From Undaria pinnatifida (taxonomy: Eukaryota > Sar > Phaeophyceae > Laminariales > Alariaceae): a stretch of DNA of 64,000 nt. Shown here in pieces: positions 33,502 through 44,084 of this stretch. The DNA lies in assembly GCA_012845835.1 (NCBI GenBank), contig JABAKD010000008.1, forward strand, positions 9,930,209-9,994,208, in the 5' to 3' direction. The first letter of the stretch is position 1. The number at the start of each line of letters is the position of its first letter. The position numbers and the translations under genes were made by a program. A model generated the notes under the pieces. It saw only the letters and a program-made list of their open reading frames with translations. It was not told the origin of the DNA and searched no databases.

Positions 33502-36500
33502 ATGAGCGGCTACGGCGGTTCCGGTGACCCAGCGCCGGCCGGAACGGTCGGCGGCGCAGGCGTCGCTGATCCGTCGCCGGCCACGAAGCCAATGGAGGGG
33601 GCCGCCAAGAGGGGCGCGCAACACCAGGGCCTGCTGAAGCTCGAGCGCGCGAGGAGCTTACTCGGGCGCCAGGGCAGCAACGTGGAAAATGTGGGTTGTG
33701 CCTCTTAGAGCTCTTTTCCGACGAACCGGTTTCTTGGGGCAGGTGTTGTGTGGCGTCTCCCATTCGACCCCTCGGGCTGCGGGGGTGGGTGGTGTTGACC
33801 TCGTTATAATTGTGCCCACGTTTTTCGGGAACAGCGTAATTGGAGTTAGTGTGGGATGATGACTTGTGCAGTGGCAGAAATTGTGCGTCTTTTCGGCTTG
33901 CCGTATCGATGCACCGATTGGCTCGGACCGCACGGTGAAGCTCGACTGTTTCTTACAGCTAGCTTTGTCCTTCTGTCCTTCTCTTGTTTTTCTGTTTAGT
34001 TTGGTTGTCGCGGTCGTATGTCAATCCCCCCCCCCCCCCATCCCCCGTCGTATATATCGCCCGAAAAAAGGTTAAGCAGCTTCTGGTGGAGTCGAGGATT
34101 GAGTACGGGAAAGTCGCTCGCGTCCTCGCGCAGCAAGGGCAATCGGACACGGCGGCGATCGCCAAAGGTTCCAAGCAAGCTGCCGCCATCTGCGTCGTCT
34201 CCGAGGAGGCGTTTCCGGAAGCGGTAGCCCTTATCAAGTGAGTCGAACGTTGCGGCGTCACCGCCGCCGCCGTCGCTGTCGCACACACTTGCCAGCCTGC
34301 TGTGATTTGTTTTTCCCTTTTCCTTGCTGTTTTGTTTTTGTAAGGGGGGAGTTAGCCGCAAGTCAGTTATCATCTCCCCCTACCCATCTGACCCTCCCCC
34401 CTTCCCTCTCGGAACGTTTTCGGTATGGCTGCCGTCGCTGCTGCCCACCAGTATTGGTGGTTTCACCGATGCCTAGCGACACAGTAGGCGGCATGACAGT
34501 GCCATCTCCCTCACGCCCTGTCTCTCACGCGGGCACCTAAATACCAACCCACCCACCCACCCATCCACCCACCCACCCACCCATCCACCCACCCCCTCAC
34601 CCACCCACCCACTCGTGCGTCTGGCCTCCTTGCCCCAACTCCCCGCATACCCACCGCTTCCGCCGCCATTGAAGGTGGTTCTGCTCGGTGCATATGGCCG
34701 GCCTGCTGGAGGCGGCGGTGGCCATGTACGACGAGGCGAACAAGCTATCGTGGGCGGAGGCTAGTGCGGCCGACGCGGCGAAGGCAGCGCGGCTCCTGCG
34801 CACTCTCATCGTCGCCGTGAATTCCTTCCTTCGAAACGCCCGGAGCAGATTGTTCAGCACTATGTGAGACAACCCGCGTAAGGTGCCGGGTGCCCCCAAC
34901 CCCCCCACCTCATACAATAAATAGAGACGTGGGAAAGTTGAAATGGCAAAGTAAAGTAAGGAACATGAAACTAAATGTTGCTAGCAATAGCTTATAGCGC
35001 TGCATCGGAGAAAATAGTACAAGGGCGAGCTTCAATAAAGTGGGATAGCGTAGTCGAAACCAACAAGATATACTGTGCCCATAGAGAAGTTTGAGGGGTA
35101 CAAGGCAGGAGTAAAAAAAATGATAGCAGTGAGGGAAAGGCTAGCGCTAAGAAAGAAGGTGAAGAAGGAAGAACATTTAGGACAGAACAGGGGTTAACAC
35201 AAGACATAGGCGTAAAGAAGACGTATTTGCACGGCCCAATGGACTACGCGACAACACCGAAGCTGCGTTTTCGTGTAGAGATACTGTGCCCATAGAGAAG
35301 TTTGGAGGGTACCAGAAGTAGTAGAATGGATAGAAGTAAGGGAAAGACTAGCGCAAAGAAAGAAGGTGAAGAAGGAAGAACATTTAGGAGAATACAGGGA
35401 GTTAACATAGGACATAGGCGTGAAGAAGACGTATTTGCACGGCCCAATGGACTACGCGACAACACCGAAGCTGCGTTTTCGTGTAGAGATACTGTGCCCA
35501 TAGAGAAGTTTGGAGGGTACAAGACAGAAGTAATAGAAAGGATAGAAGTAAGGGAAAGGCTAGCGCTAAGAAGGTGAAGGAGGGAAAACGTTGAGTAGTA
35601 TACGGGGGGTTAAAAGAAGAGATAAGCGTGAAGAAGACGTATTTGCACGGCCCAATGGACGACGCAACATCGCTGAAACTGCGTTTTCGTGTAGGGGACC
35701 TGGATCTGCCAGGAGAAGAAAGAGGTGCACCAGAAGTCCGGTGGAGGAGATAAAAGGCGCACGGAGCTGCCCGTGTGGCAACGCAGACGAGAGTAGAACC
35801 CAGATAATGGGGGAACGTGAACTGTACGAAGAGGAACGGAACGGGTTAGAGGAAGAGATGAGGAAAATACACGGATGTGACGTGGAGAAGTTTGTACACT
35901 AGATAGTAGCGAGAAAACGATCGCTATCCGAGGAAATAGATGGCGGCTTCAGAAGGCCAAAGAGGGAGAAGATCAGATATGCTAAACATTTTGTGTGCTA
36001 TGTGGAAGAAACGTACTGAGCGCCGTAATGTAGGAGGTGTCTCTGCTAGGAGTAGGAACGGTGCTCCGTCTCAAAAGGGATGCGTGGTCAATGGTCAAAC
36101 GACGGAGGTAAGCAACGAATGAGTACGCCCCCGCCCGCCCCTAGCCCCTCTCCTGCCGGTATGGTGTAGGCGATTCCCGCCTCTATCTCTTGCATTTGTT
36201 TATATATCTCCCTCCCTTCCTCCCTTCTTCCCCCTATGCCTTCCTCTTTCCTTCGCATCCTCTATCTCTCTCCTTCGCTTCCCCTTGCTCCCTCCTGCGC
36301 TTTTCCCCTTTGCGCCCCCCCTCCCCACTCTTGCCTCCCCCTCCCACCCTCCCCTCTTTCTCTCTCCCTCGCACCCCTTCGTCTCCCACCGGGTATCTCT
36401 TCCCATGTTCCTGCAAAACTTGATCCCGTGACATCGCGGCATCATGTTAGGGAGCATGCCAGGCTGCTGGATCTGGCCATTAGCTGGGCTAGAAAATCGG

Positions 36501-39500
36501 TGGATCAGCTCTCCCGGGAGTGCTTGAGCGACTCCACGGTGGGCAAGGCGGCCGCGAGACTCAGGGGGCTCACGGCAACGGCGTGCTTCACGCACATCCA
36601 CGCGCCATCCGCTGAACAGCACCCGGTGAGGGAGGGAGGGGGACCGGGGAGGGGGGGGGCTTGTCTTGTCTGTCTGGTTTCGACAGCGCCGGTTGTGTCG
36701 CCTTCTGGGGTTCGATGTACGAACATGATTGCAGTGCGATTTCTCAACCTTACTGGAGACGGGGAGGGAGAGGGAGGGGGAAATAGGGAGGGAGAGAGGA
36801 AAAGGGAGAGGGAGAGAGGGACGCAGAGGGACGCAGAGAAAAGAGGGAGAGTAAGAGAGCCGATGATAAGTGGTTCATCAAAGTCCGCTGTCGGCAGACG
36901 ACCCTGGAACGCTAATGCCGCCGCCGCTGCCGCTGCCGCCGCTGACTGTGCGTACGCTTTACTCGCTGCTTCCAACCGCTGCAGAGGGGCTTCGAGAACC
37001 TCATGCGGATGGGCTCCAGGGACGTGGACAAGCTACTCAAATGCATCTCGCGCAAGGGGAAGAAAGACGACGCCCTGTACCTGCTCGCCCCCGGCAACTG
37101 CATCGAGGCCCTCGGAGCTCTCCGTAGGTGAGGACGGTGGGCGTGCGCGATCACCCCCCCGGACACACACGGAGCAGCGACATTGGACGACGTAGTGACT
37201 CCCCCCCCTCCTCCCCACACTCCCCCTAGCGCGCAAATATCCTGCAAAAATAGTATCAAATGCAACGCTCGCTCTACTGTACGTGCATGGCATGCCGCCG
37301 CCTTTCGAGCGGCCCGCGTCGCTTGGCCAACTTTGCCGTTTTTCGGTTGGCCTGGCAGCTGCCTCACACTGCCCCTCTCCCCCCTCCTCCCACCCACGCC
37401 CCCCCTCCCCCTCCCCTTATCCCCCCTCACCCCCCCCACCCCCCCCTCCTCGCCCCTTCGCCTCCGCTCCCCGCCCCGCCCCGCCTTCATTCAGTGTCGC
37501 GGTGGCGGCGCCGCAGGTATACCACACCATAGCGGATGCATATGCGGCGGCGGTGCAGTGCATGACCGACGCGGCAGAAAAAAAGTGGGGCCGCCGGCCG
37601 GCACTCCAGGATGCAACTGTCCGGGTGAGAAATCGGTTTTTCTCGGGGGGGGAGGGAGGTGGGGGCGTGGGGAGGCAGGCGGGGGGGTACTCATTTCATG
37701 CATAGCCGTAGTCTTAAGACCGTAGACCCTCGCATTCCTACAATGCCGGGACGGAGCACGCCGGGTTTCACCGACCAGGCAGACATCGCGTGCACCAAGC
37801 GCGGAGCGCCATGAGGTGTTCGGCGAGTCGTGTGAAGAGTTAGCTGCATGCTATTAATGCTAAGAACCTTTTGTGAGGCGGATTTCCGCACCTTGTGCCC
37901 ACTTTGTTGCATATGGATGACAACTTCGATTTGAGTGTATTTTTTTTCTGGTGTGACCCCTTCCACATACATACAGCAAAGGTGATACTAAGTAGTTGCC
38001 TCGTGGGTGCCTTACCGTATGCACACTACGTGACAGCATCCCCCTTGCGCGGAGTTAAGGTCCTCCACTCCGCACAATATGATCTAAATCGACCACCGTT
38101 TCGTTTACCGCCAAAACGTAAAGTCGAGAAGAATAAAAAAGAAAACGGTACCCTGGTGGTCTGGCTCACGCAGTGAGAGGCTTTGTTTTACAGCGTCGTT
38201 GCTACCCGACGCCTACCCCAGCAGGCGGGGAGAGGGAGGGAGAGGGGGGGAAGGTGTGAGGGGGGAGGGAAGGGGGGTAAGGGGGGCGGGGGGGGGGGAG
38301 GGAAGGGGAGGAGGGAGAGGAGGGGTAGGAGGGTCTCTGTGCAAAGAGTGGGGCATTCAAAAGGGAGGGGTAGTTGAGGGCTGTGCTCGGCACGGCACCC
38401 CTCTGTCCACGATTAGAGCACCGCTGCGTCGTTATGCCGCGGCCATCGCCGCCTGAAGAGCGGTTGCAGCAGATACGACTAGCCGGCGGCTGTAGTGGGG
38501 CGTGGAATACATGCTTCGGGTGGACTGTCGGCCTTCGCCTGCTGCCTTGCACGTATCGCTTCTATTATCCCTACTGTTCGTACTACTATAATACTGTTCG
38601 ATACTGTTCGTAGTGTTTGCAGTCCCATTGTTTGTGCTGATACTAATACTACCTCTGTTCATACTACGCTATTCCTCGTGTTCGTACTATTGCTATTCCT
38701 AATGTTCGCGCTATTATCCTTCCTGCTGTTTGCAATCTTCCTGCTAATCGTACTATTCCTTCGGACTATTCCTCTTGTTTGTGCTATTTCTACTGTTCGT
38801 ACTCTTCCATTTGTTGCTACTACTCCTACTGCGCCTACTATCCCGGTTTGATGCAGTTTGACCCATAGTTCTTTTGTTGTCGTGCCTTGCCCCGCTCGCT
38901 GTGATATATTTCTGCCCCTACCCCCTTCCCCCGCTCGTCAGTGAAAACCCGGCGTGCTCCGTCCCGGTATTGTCGGGATGCGAGGGTCCAACATCTGAAC
39001 ACTATGACCATGATGATAATGGGTACCCCCCCCCCCCCCCCTCCCGCCGACCTCGTCCCGCTGTTTGCCGGTTTCCAGCACACCCTAGTCGCCTGCTCTG
39101 CACACCTGGTCGCACGGGTCGGCAGAAACCCTGATGAAAAACGGCTGAAGGCGTTCGAGAATCTCTCCTCCGCCTTGAACGACTGCTGCGTGATGCAAAC
39201 CGGGTGCTACGTCGCGGTCGCCCCCCCCCCCCCTCTCGCTAACGCTACCGCCGCGCCAAACGTGCTCGCCGATAGTGAGAGGAGGGTCGGGGGTGGTAGC
39301 GCGAGGCAACGCGGAAATGGTGAGTTTCTTGGAAGGATGTCCACGAGGAAGGTATAGGATGCTGGTGAGGGTACAGTCTGATGAGGGTACAGTTTTGGTG
39401 AAGGTACATTAGTCTTGATGAGGGTACAGTGTTGGTAAAGGTACGTTCTTGGCTAAGGTAAGAGTCTTGGTGTCGGTACGCTCTAAGGAAGGTATACGAT

Positions 39501-42500
39501 CTTGGTGAAGGGGCAGTCTGGGGATAGTACAGTCTACGTGAAAAAATGTTCCTGTGGGTACAGCCTTGGTGAAGGTACAGTAATGTTGGTGGGGGTATTG
39601 TCTTGATGAGAGTACCCCGTGCTGAAGGTACGGTCTTGGTGCAGGTACAGTCTTGGTGAAGGTACGGTCTGGTGAAGGTCTAGTCTTGATGAAGGTACAG
39701 CATAGTGAAGGTACAGTCTTATTCAAAACATGGTCTGGTGATCGTATACTGTAGTCAAGGTACAAGCTTGTGAAGGTATATCAGTGACGCTTGCTTTTCG
39801 GGCAGGGCTGACTCGGTGGTCTTCTTGGGGGTACCCACTGCGACGGAAGAATAATCCGCGATTCGGATTAACACTTGCCGGGGCAATGGGCGGCAACACG
39901 GCTGCCATACTGTATACGCCAGGATTTCGTACTGCCCTTGATCCCTACTAGCTCCCTCAGAAGTGAGCGTTGATGAAGTCATGTCTGGCTTTATGCACTA
40001 ACTCTCCTTTCTTCCTCTGTTTCGATCGGACTCGCACCTTCCGCCCTTCTCTTCCTCCTCGTTCTCCTCCTCACATCACCCTCGCCCCCCCCCCCCCCCC
40101 GCCCCCTCCTCCGCTTCCTCCAACTCCAACTCCTCATTTTCCTCTCCCCCTCCCTCCTCCGCCTCCTTCTCCAATTCCTCCTCTTCCTCCCCGTCCCTCT
40201 CCTCGCAGCCGCGATTAACGCGGCGATGGAGCCATCGGCACGGCCAGGCACAAGTGGGCGTCCAGCAGCTCAGCCCTCCCAGATCATTTCTGAGGGAGAA
40301 AAAAAACAGGAAAGCGCCCCTCCGGCAAGACCAGAACGGGATGGAGGGAGCGGTAAAGGAACGGTGACAGCGGCAGCGGCAGCGGCAGCGGCGTCGTCGG
40401 CAACTACGGCGATGACTGCAGCTGATGGCAAGGGGATCAGTGAACCGCAGACGGTCGGTGATGGTGAAGCACTCCACCGGCCACCCCAAGCCACTGAAAA
40501 ACCGGGTGCCTCTCGTGTCGAAACACAATTGTCATCACCACCGCCGCCTCCTCCGCCTCCTCCACCTCCGGCGCCCCAGCTGCAGCCGCAGCCGTTGCCG
40601 CTACCGCCATCACCGACCGATGCCGTTCCGCCATCTTCGCCAACCTCAAACACAGCGGAGCCCCGCGCGTCGTCCGCTCGACCCCTGCCGCCAGAGGCCT
40701 CGCTACCGCCGCGTGCGCAAGTAGTAGCGCAAGGAGCGAGAGCGACTCCGATGGATCCAGGGAAACGCTTGTCCCCCCCGCTATCCACCCGCCCCCCTCT
40801 GTCCCCCAGGTCGGCGGAGGCGGGGCCGATGGCGGCAGTGATGGTATCTGCGGCGGCGGAGGTGGCGGCGGAGCAGGTGGTGCGGGCGGTACCCTTGCGA
40901 ACTGCGATGGCGTACCCGCCGATGAAGGCCGCGCTCGAGGAATGGCCGAGATGGCGGGAAGGAGAGAGATATGAAGTGGTGCTGGGAAGGTCATTTGAAA
41001 GTCCCTCAGAAGGCGTTAGCGGGGAGAACGGGGGCGGGGGGAGCTTGAGCGGGGGCAGGGGTGGTGACGGAGAAGCGGAGGGTGGTGGCCCGCGGCAGTA
41101 CGTTCACCTGAAGTACGACTTTTTGCCAGGTCGGACGAATCTGGACGTTCCGGCCACCTTGCGGCAACGACCTCTGACGGGAGCAGATGGGAAAACGAAC
41201 CGCGACGGCCAGCGGTGGGCGGCGGAAATGGAGTACGAGAGCAGGGACTCGGAGAACCCTCGTCCGGTTATTTTCCGTGGGGATGCTTCGAGGTGTGTAG
41301 GCGCGCGCTGGGGGGGGGGGTAGGGTGGGGCGGCGTACGTATCTGTGTGGTTGTTGTCGCAACGGCGGCGTTGTCTGCGTTCGTATGGCTGCTGCTGCTG
41401 TTCAACAGCTCGATTTGATGTGTATTTCCGTACAATTCCATGCCATGTCGTGTCATATTGTATACCCGGGCCGCCAATTCTCCTTGTTTGGACGAAATAC
41501 GCAATACTTTTCGCAGTGTGCGACTCTGGATTCGCTCGAGCAGCAGGGCGGCTTGCGCCGAAAATGCTCGCCCGGCATATGAACGAGAATCTTGCCCCCC
41601 CCCCCCCTCCTCCAGCGTCTGTTTGCCTGTCGCTACGCTAGCAATTCGGCTTTCACGCTTACGCCTTTGGCCCCGGTCCTGCGCGCACCATTCGATTATT
41701 ACCACCTGGATGGACTGAGCTTGGCTAAATGGTTGATGAATGCGTTCGTGCAAGTTATTTGTTGCAGTTTTTTCCCGAGACGTTTCCAGGCGCAGCGAAC
41801 GCCCCCCTCGCCTGACATGCTCCGTCCCGACATTTTCGGGGTGCGAGGGTCTATGGTCTGACAGACTACGGCCATTCATGATCATGATTCCCCCCCCCCC
41901 CTCCGCTGTGGTGACTCTGCCGTCGCAGGGCGCAAGACGTGGAGTGCGTGCTGGTGTTCGACGGCAGCGGTTTCGTTATGGACCGTGTCTCAGTCGTCGG
42001 GGTGAGAACCTTTCACCGCCATTGTCGCTGCCGTCGCTGTCACAAAGAATCGACATATTGCCGCCGAATTGAAATTGCTACTCTTTCAAAAACCAGCAAT
42101 AGTATTAGAAGTAGCAGTAGCAGCAGTAGCAGCAGTAGTAGCAGTTGTAGTAGCAGTAGCAGTAGCAGTAGTAGGAGTGGTAGTAGTAGCAGCAGCAGTA
42201 GTGTTGATGGTAGCAGTAGTAGTAGGAGTAGTAGGAGGAGTAGCATAGTAGTAGTATTTTGAATTTGATAAGCTTGGCTCCTTAAAAACTGCACCCACGG
42301 TTTTGGGGACAGATATATGGGTAGTGAGTCGACAATATTTCACGACTATTAACTAATCGGTAGGTGCCGCTAGCCAACTAAGTGGCTTTTCGTCAGATGG
42401 CGAAGCCAGCTGATGTCCAGCCGGCTAGTTAATTTGATATTGTCTGTTGCCGAAGAACCTCCAGTAACGTTGGAATATCATTTGCGTTTCACGTTATTAA

Positions 42501-44084
42501 CCCCTTCAGAGCTCCCAAATCGCTCCCTGTACTAACTGCAAGTAAATTTGTTCCCCAAAAGGGTTTCCAGTGTATAGGCGTTAAGTCGATATATAGATAC
42601 CTAGACCGTAATATTTTTCGTCGGGTTGTACTTTCACATTTTGTCGAGGAAAATCGGTGTGGAGCTCCTGAGGTGAAGAGCGTGGGAAACTTTGATGTTG
42701 TTCACCCTCTACCTCTACCATAAGCACGGATCTTTATTTTCCTCCTGTGAAATCCCGGTAAGGTACAATAATTATCTTTGGAATTGCTCTCACTTTTTCG
42801 GGGTGAACTACTTTGTAGCTTAGACATGGATAAGTTTCGCAGTGGTAGAATAAAGGATTAATGGTGTTTTTTTTCGTGACGAAAATGCTTGTGGAGTTGG
42901 ACTGGGATAAAATTCGCGATGACAACAGGGCTGAAGTTCGTGGAATATGCGTAATCGAACCGTTGCCCATTTTGCCCGTGTTTTGCTTCTCCAGGGGCTG
43001 AAGAACGTTCAAGACTTCAAGGGACCCGCCGTCCGAGGTACCGGAGGCGGCACCCTGGAAGCCTCGATGGCCAAGAGGAAGAAGAAGGAAAGCAAGTCCA
43101 AGAAGGAGAAGAATCCCAAGGGGAAAGGGAAGAAGGCTGGTGCTGCTGCTGGTGCTGCTGCAGCGGCGGGGGAGGGAGGGGCGGCGTCGGCCGGAGGGGG
43201 GGGCAGTGGGGTAGGAGACGACGGCAGCTCGAAAGGCAACGTGCATGATAAAAAGGTGCGTAACCGAAAAGTGGCCAAACATCTCCAGCCAGGCCAAATG
43301 CGTGGTTCACTGTCGCCGCAGTAGTTGTGCCACAGGGGGCGTATTTTGCGCCGGACGGCAGACAGACGCCGACGGCGAAGGGGCGGGGGAGGGGGGGGTG
43401 TGCCCCCCCCCCCCCGTACGAGCCGAGACTTGAGGGCTGTTCTTGTAAAGTGAGGTCATGAGCGCGTCCAGGCGGAATGCCGTAGAATCCTCTGCTTCGC
43501 TTTTGAAGGTCCTTGCGGGGTGGTCCCGTTTGTTGGGCGTGATGCGTGGACTCGCGGCAGCCTAGTGGCGGTCGTACCACCACCGCTGTGACGTGCCCTC
43601 GCGCTTACTCGGATGGAGAGTGTATCATGCTTTTCCGCGGCGTTCTTCCCGTGCCCGGGGGGGAACGCTGGGGGAACGCTGCACTTGGCACACTCCGTTA
43701 CCGATCGACCTCTTGTGGCCTTCACGTGCCGCTCCGATGACGTAAAAAGCGGGGCGTTGCATGATTCCTCATGGCCGTTGGTTTCTTTTTTCACACGACC
43801 ACTCCTTGTTTAACTTTCCCCCCCCCACTTGAACCCCCTCCCCCCTCCACTCCGTCCCCTCCCGCTACCCCCCCACCCCCTCCACGCTACCTTTTTCCCA
43901 GGCCGACGGTGGCATCGTGATCGCCCCGGGGAACAGGCTGTCTCAGCCGAAACACCGGCAGCAGCAGCCAGACGGAAGCGGCGGCGGGGGCAGCGTAGCG
44001 GGCAACACCGGGCAAGGTGGTGACGATGCCGGCGGCAGCGGGCAAGAAAAAGCACCAGAAACATATACTCCGAGTAATAGATAA
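33502..44084 (+). CDS. EAF-domain (ELL-associated factor) protein, 11 exons
   Basis: Eleven exons keep frame through ten GT-AG introns: 33502-33690, 34071-34237, 34675-34863, 36451-36625, 36985-37127, 37495-37624, 39079-39319, 40209-41292, 41929-42001, 42995-43255, 43902-44084 (TAA); 944 residues. Residues about 64-395 are Ala/Leu-rich and probably helical (SRIEYGKVARVLAQ, AVAMYDEANKL, GSRDVDKLLKCI); no family is recognised. Residues about 418-650 are a Pro/Ala/Ser linker with a polyproline run. Residues about 665-805 match the EAF N-terminal domain: YEVVLGRSF, HLKYDFLPG, PVIFRGD, VECVLVFDGSG, then LKNVQDF. A Lys-rich patch (KRKKKESKSKKEK) and a Gly-rich tail close the protein. In animals and fission yeast EAF binds ELL and stimulates RNA polymerase II elongation in the nucleus. 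EAF proteins are usually much shorter, so the helical half is unusual. An in-frame upstream ATG is possible. The exon 1 end and the exon 2 start are the least certain. Confidence 0.85.
34543..34620. repeat. (CCCA)n-type tetranucleotide tract
   Basis: Repeats of CCCACCCACCCATCCA in intron 2 of the EAF gene, ending about 55 bp before the exon-3 acceptor. The complementary strand has spaced GGG runs able to form a G-quadruplex. Confidence 0.85.
35030..35700. repeat. 209-211-bp tandem array, about 3 units
   Basis: GCCCATAGAGAAGTTTG recurs at about 35,077, 35,288 and 35,497. GACGTATTTGCACGGCCCAA recurs at about 35,220, 35,429 and 35,638. It lies inside intron 3 of the EAF gene. The plus-strand frames it generates are not exons. 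Confidence 0.9.
36190..36420. repeat. Pyrimidine-rich intron tract
   Basis: An almost uninterrupted C/T stretch before the EAF exon-4 acceptor (36,450). A purine-rich GGGAGA stretch at 36,758-36,860 in the next intron mirrors it. Low complexity; not coding. Confidence 0.7.
37682..38225 (+). mobile_element. G-run repeat family, full-length copy 2
   Basis: Begins with GCGGGGGGGTACTCATTTCA, then CATAGCCGTAGTCTTAAGAC, CTCGCATTCCTACAATGCCG, CACCGACCAGGCAGACATCG, GCACCTTGTGCCCACTTTG, CTCGTGGGTGCCTTACCGTA and TACCCTGGTGGTCTGGCTCA, ending ACAGCGTCGTTGCTACCC. It sits in intron 6 of the EAF gene about 57 bp after the splice donor. A G-rich tract (38,230-38,340) follows. Confidence 0.8.
38935..39030 (-). 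mobile_element. G-run repeat family, reverse head fragment
   Basis: GTGAAAACCCGGCGTGCTCC, GTCCCGGTATTGTCGGGATG and CGAGGGTCCA match the family head in reverse. The copy ends in a C run (39,027-39,041), the complement of the family's G run. The C run lies about 40 bp before the EAF exon-7 acceptor. Confidence 0.75.
41808..41902 (-). mobile_element. G-run repeat family, reverse head fragment
   Basis: CATGCTCCGTCCCGACATTT, GGGTGCGAGGGTCTATGGTC and CTACGGCCATTCATGATCAT, ending in a C run (41,890-41,901). It lies in intron 8 of the EAF gene, the C run about 27 bp before the exon-9 acceptor. Confidence 0.75.
42090..42260. repeat. AGT/AGC trinucleotide tract
   Basis: About 170 bp of AGTAGC, AGCAGT and AGTAGG triplets in intron 9 of the EAF gene. 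Open frames across it (poly-Ser or poly-Leu) are artefacts. Confidence 0.9.

Noticed and set aside
36236-37195. A 319-codon plus-strand open frame
   Set aside because: It reads through EAF exon 4 and the following intron into exon 5 in the wrong frame. Splice signals and homologous frames define the real exons inside it.
40270-40994. Antisense frames opposite EAF exon 8
   Set aside because: They are composition shadows (Gly/Ala-rich) of the proline-rich linker and have no recognisable domains.
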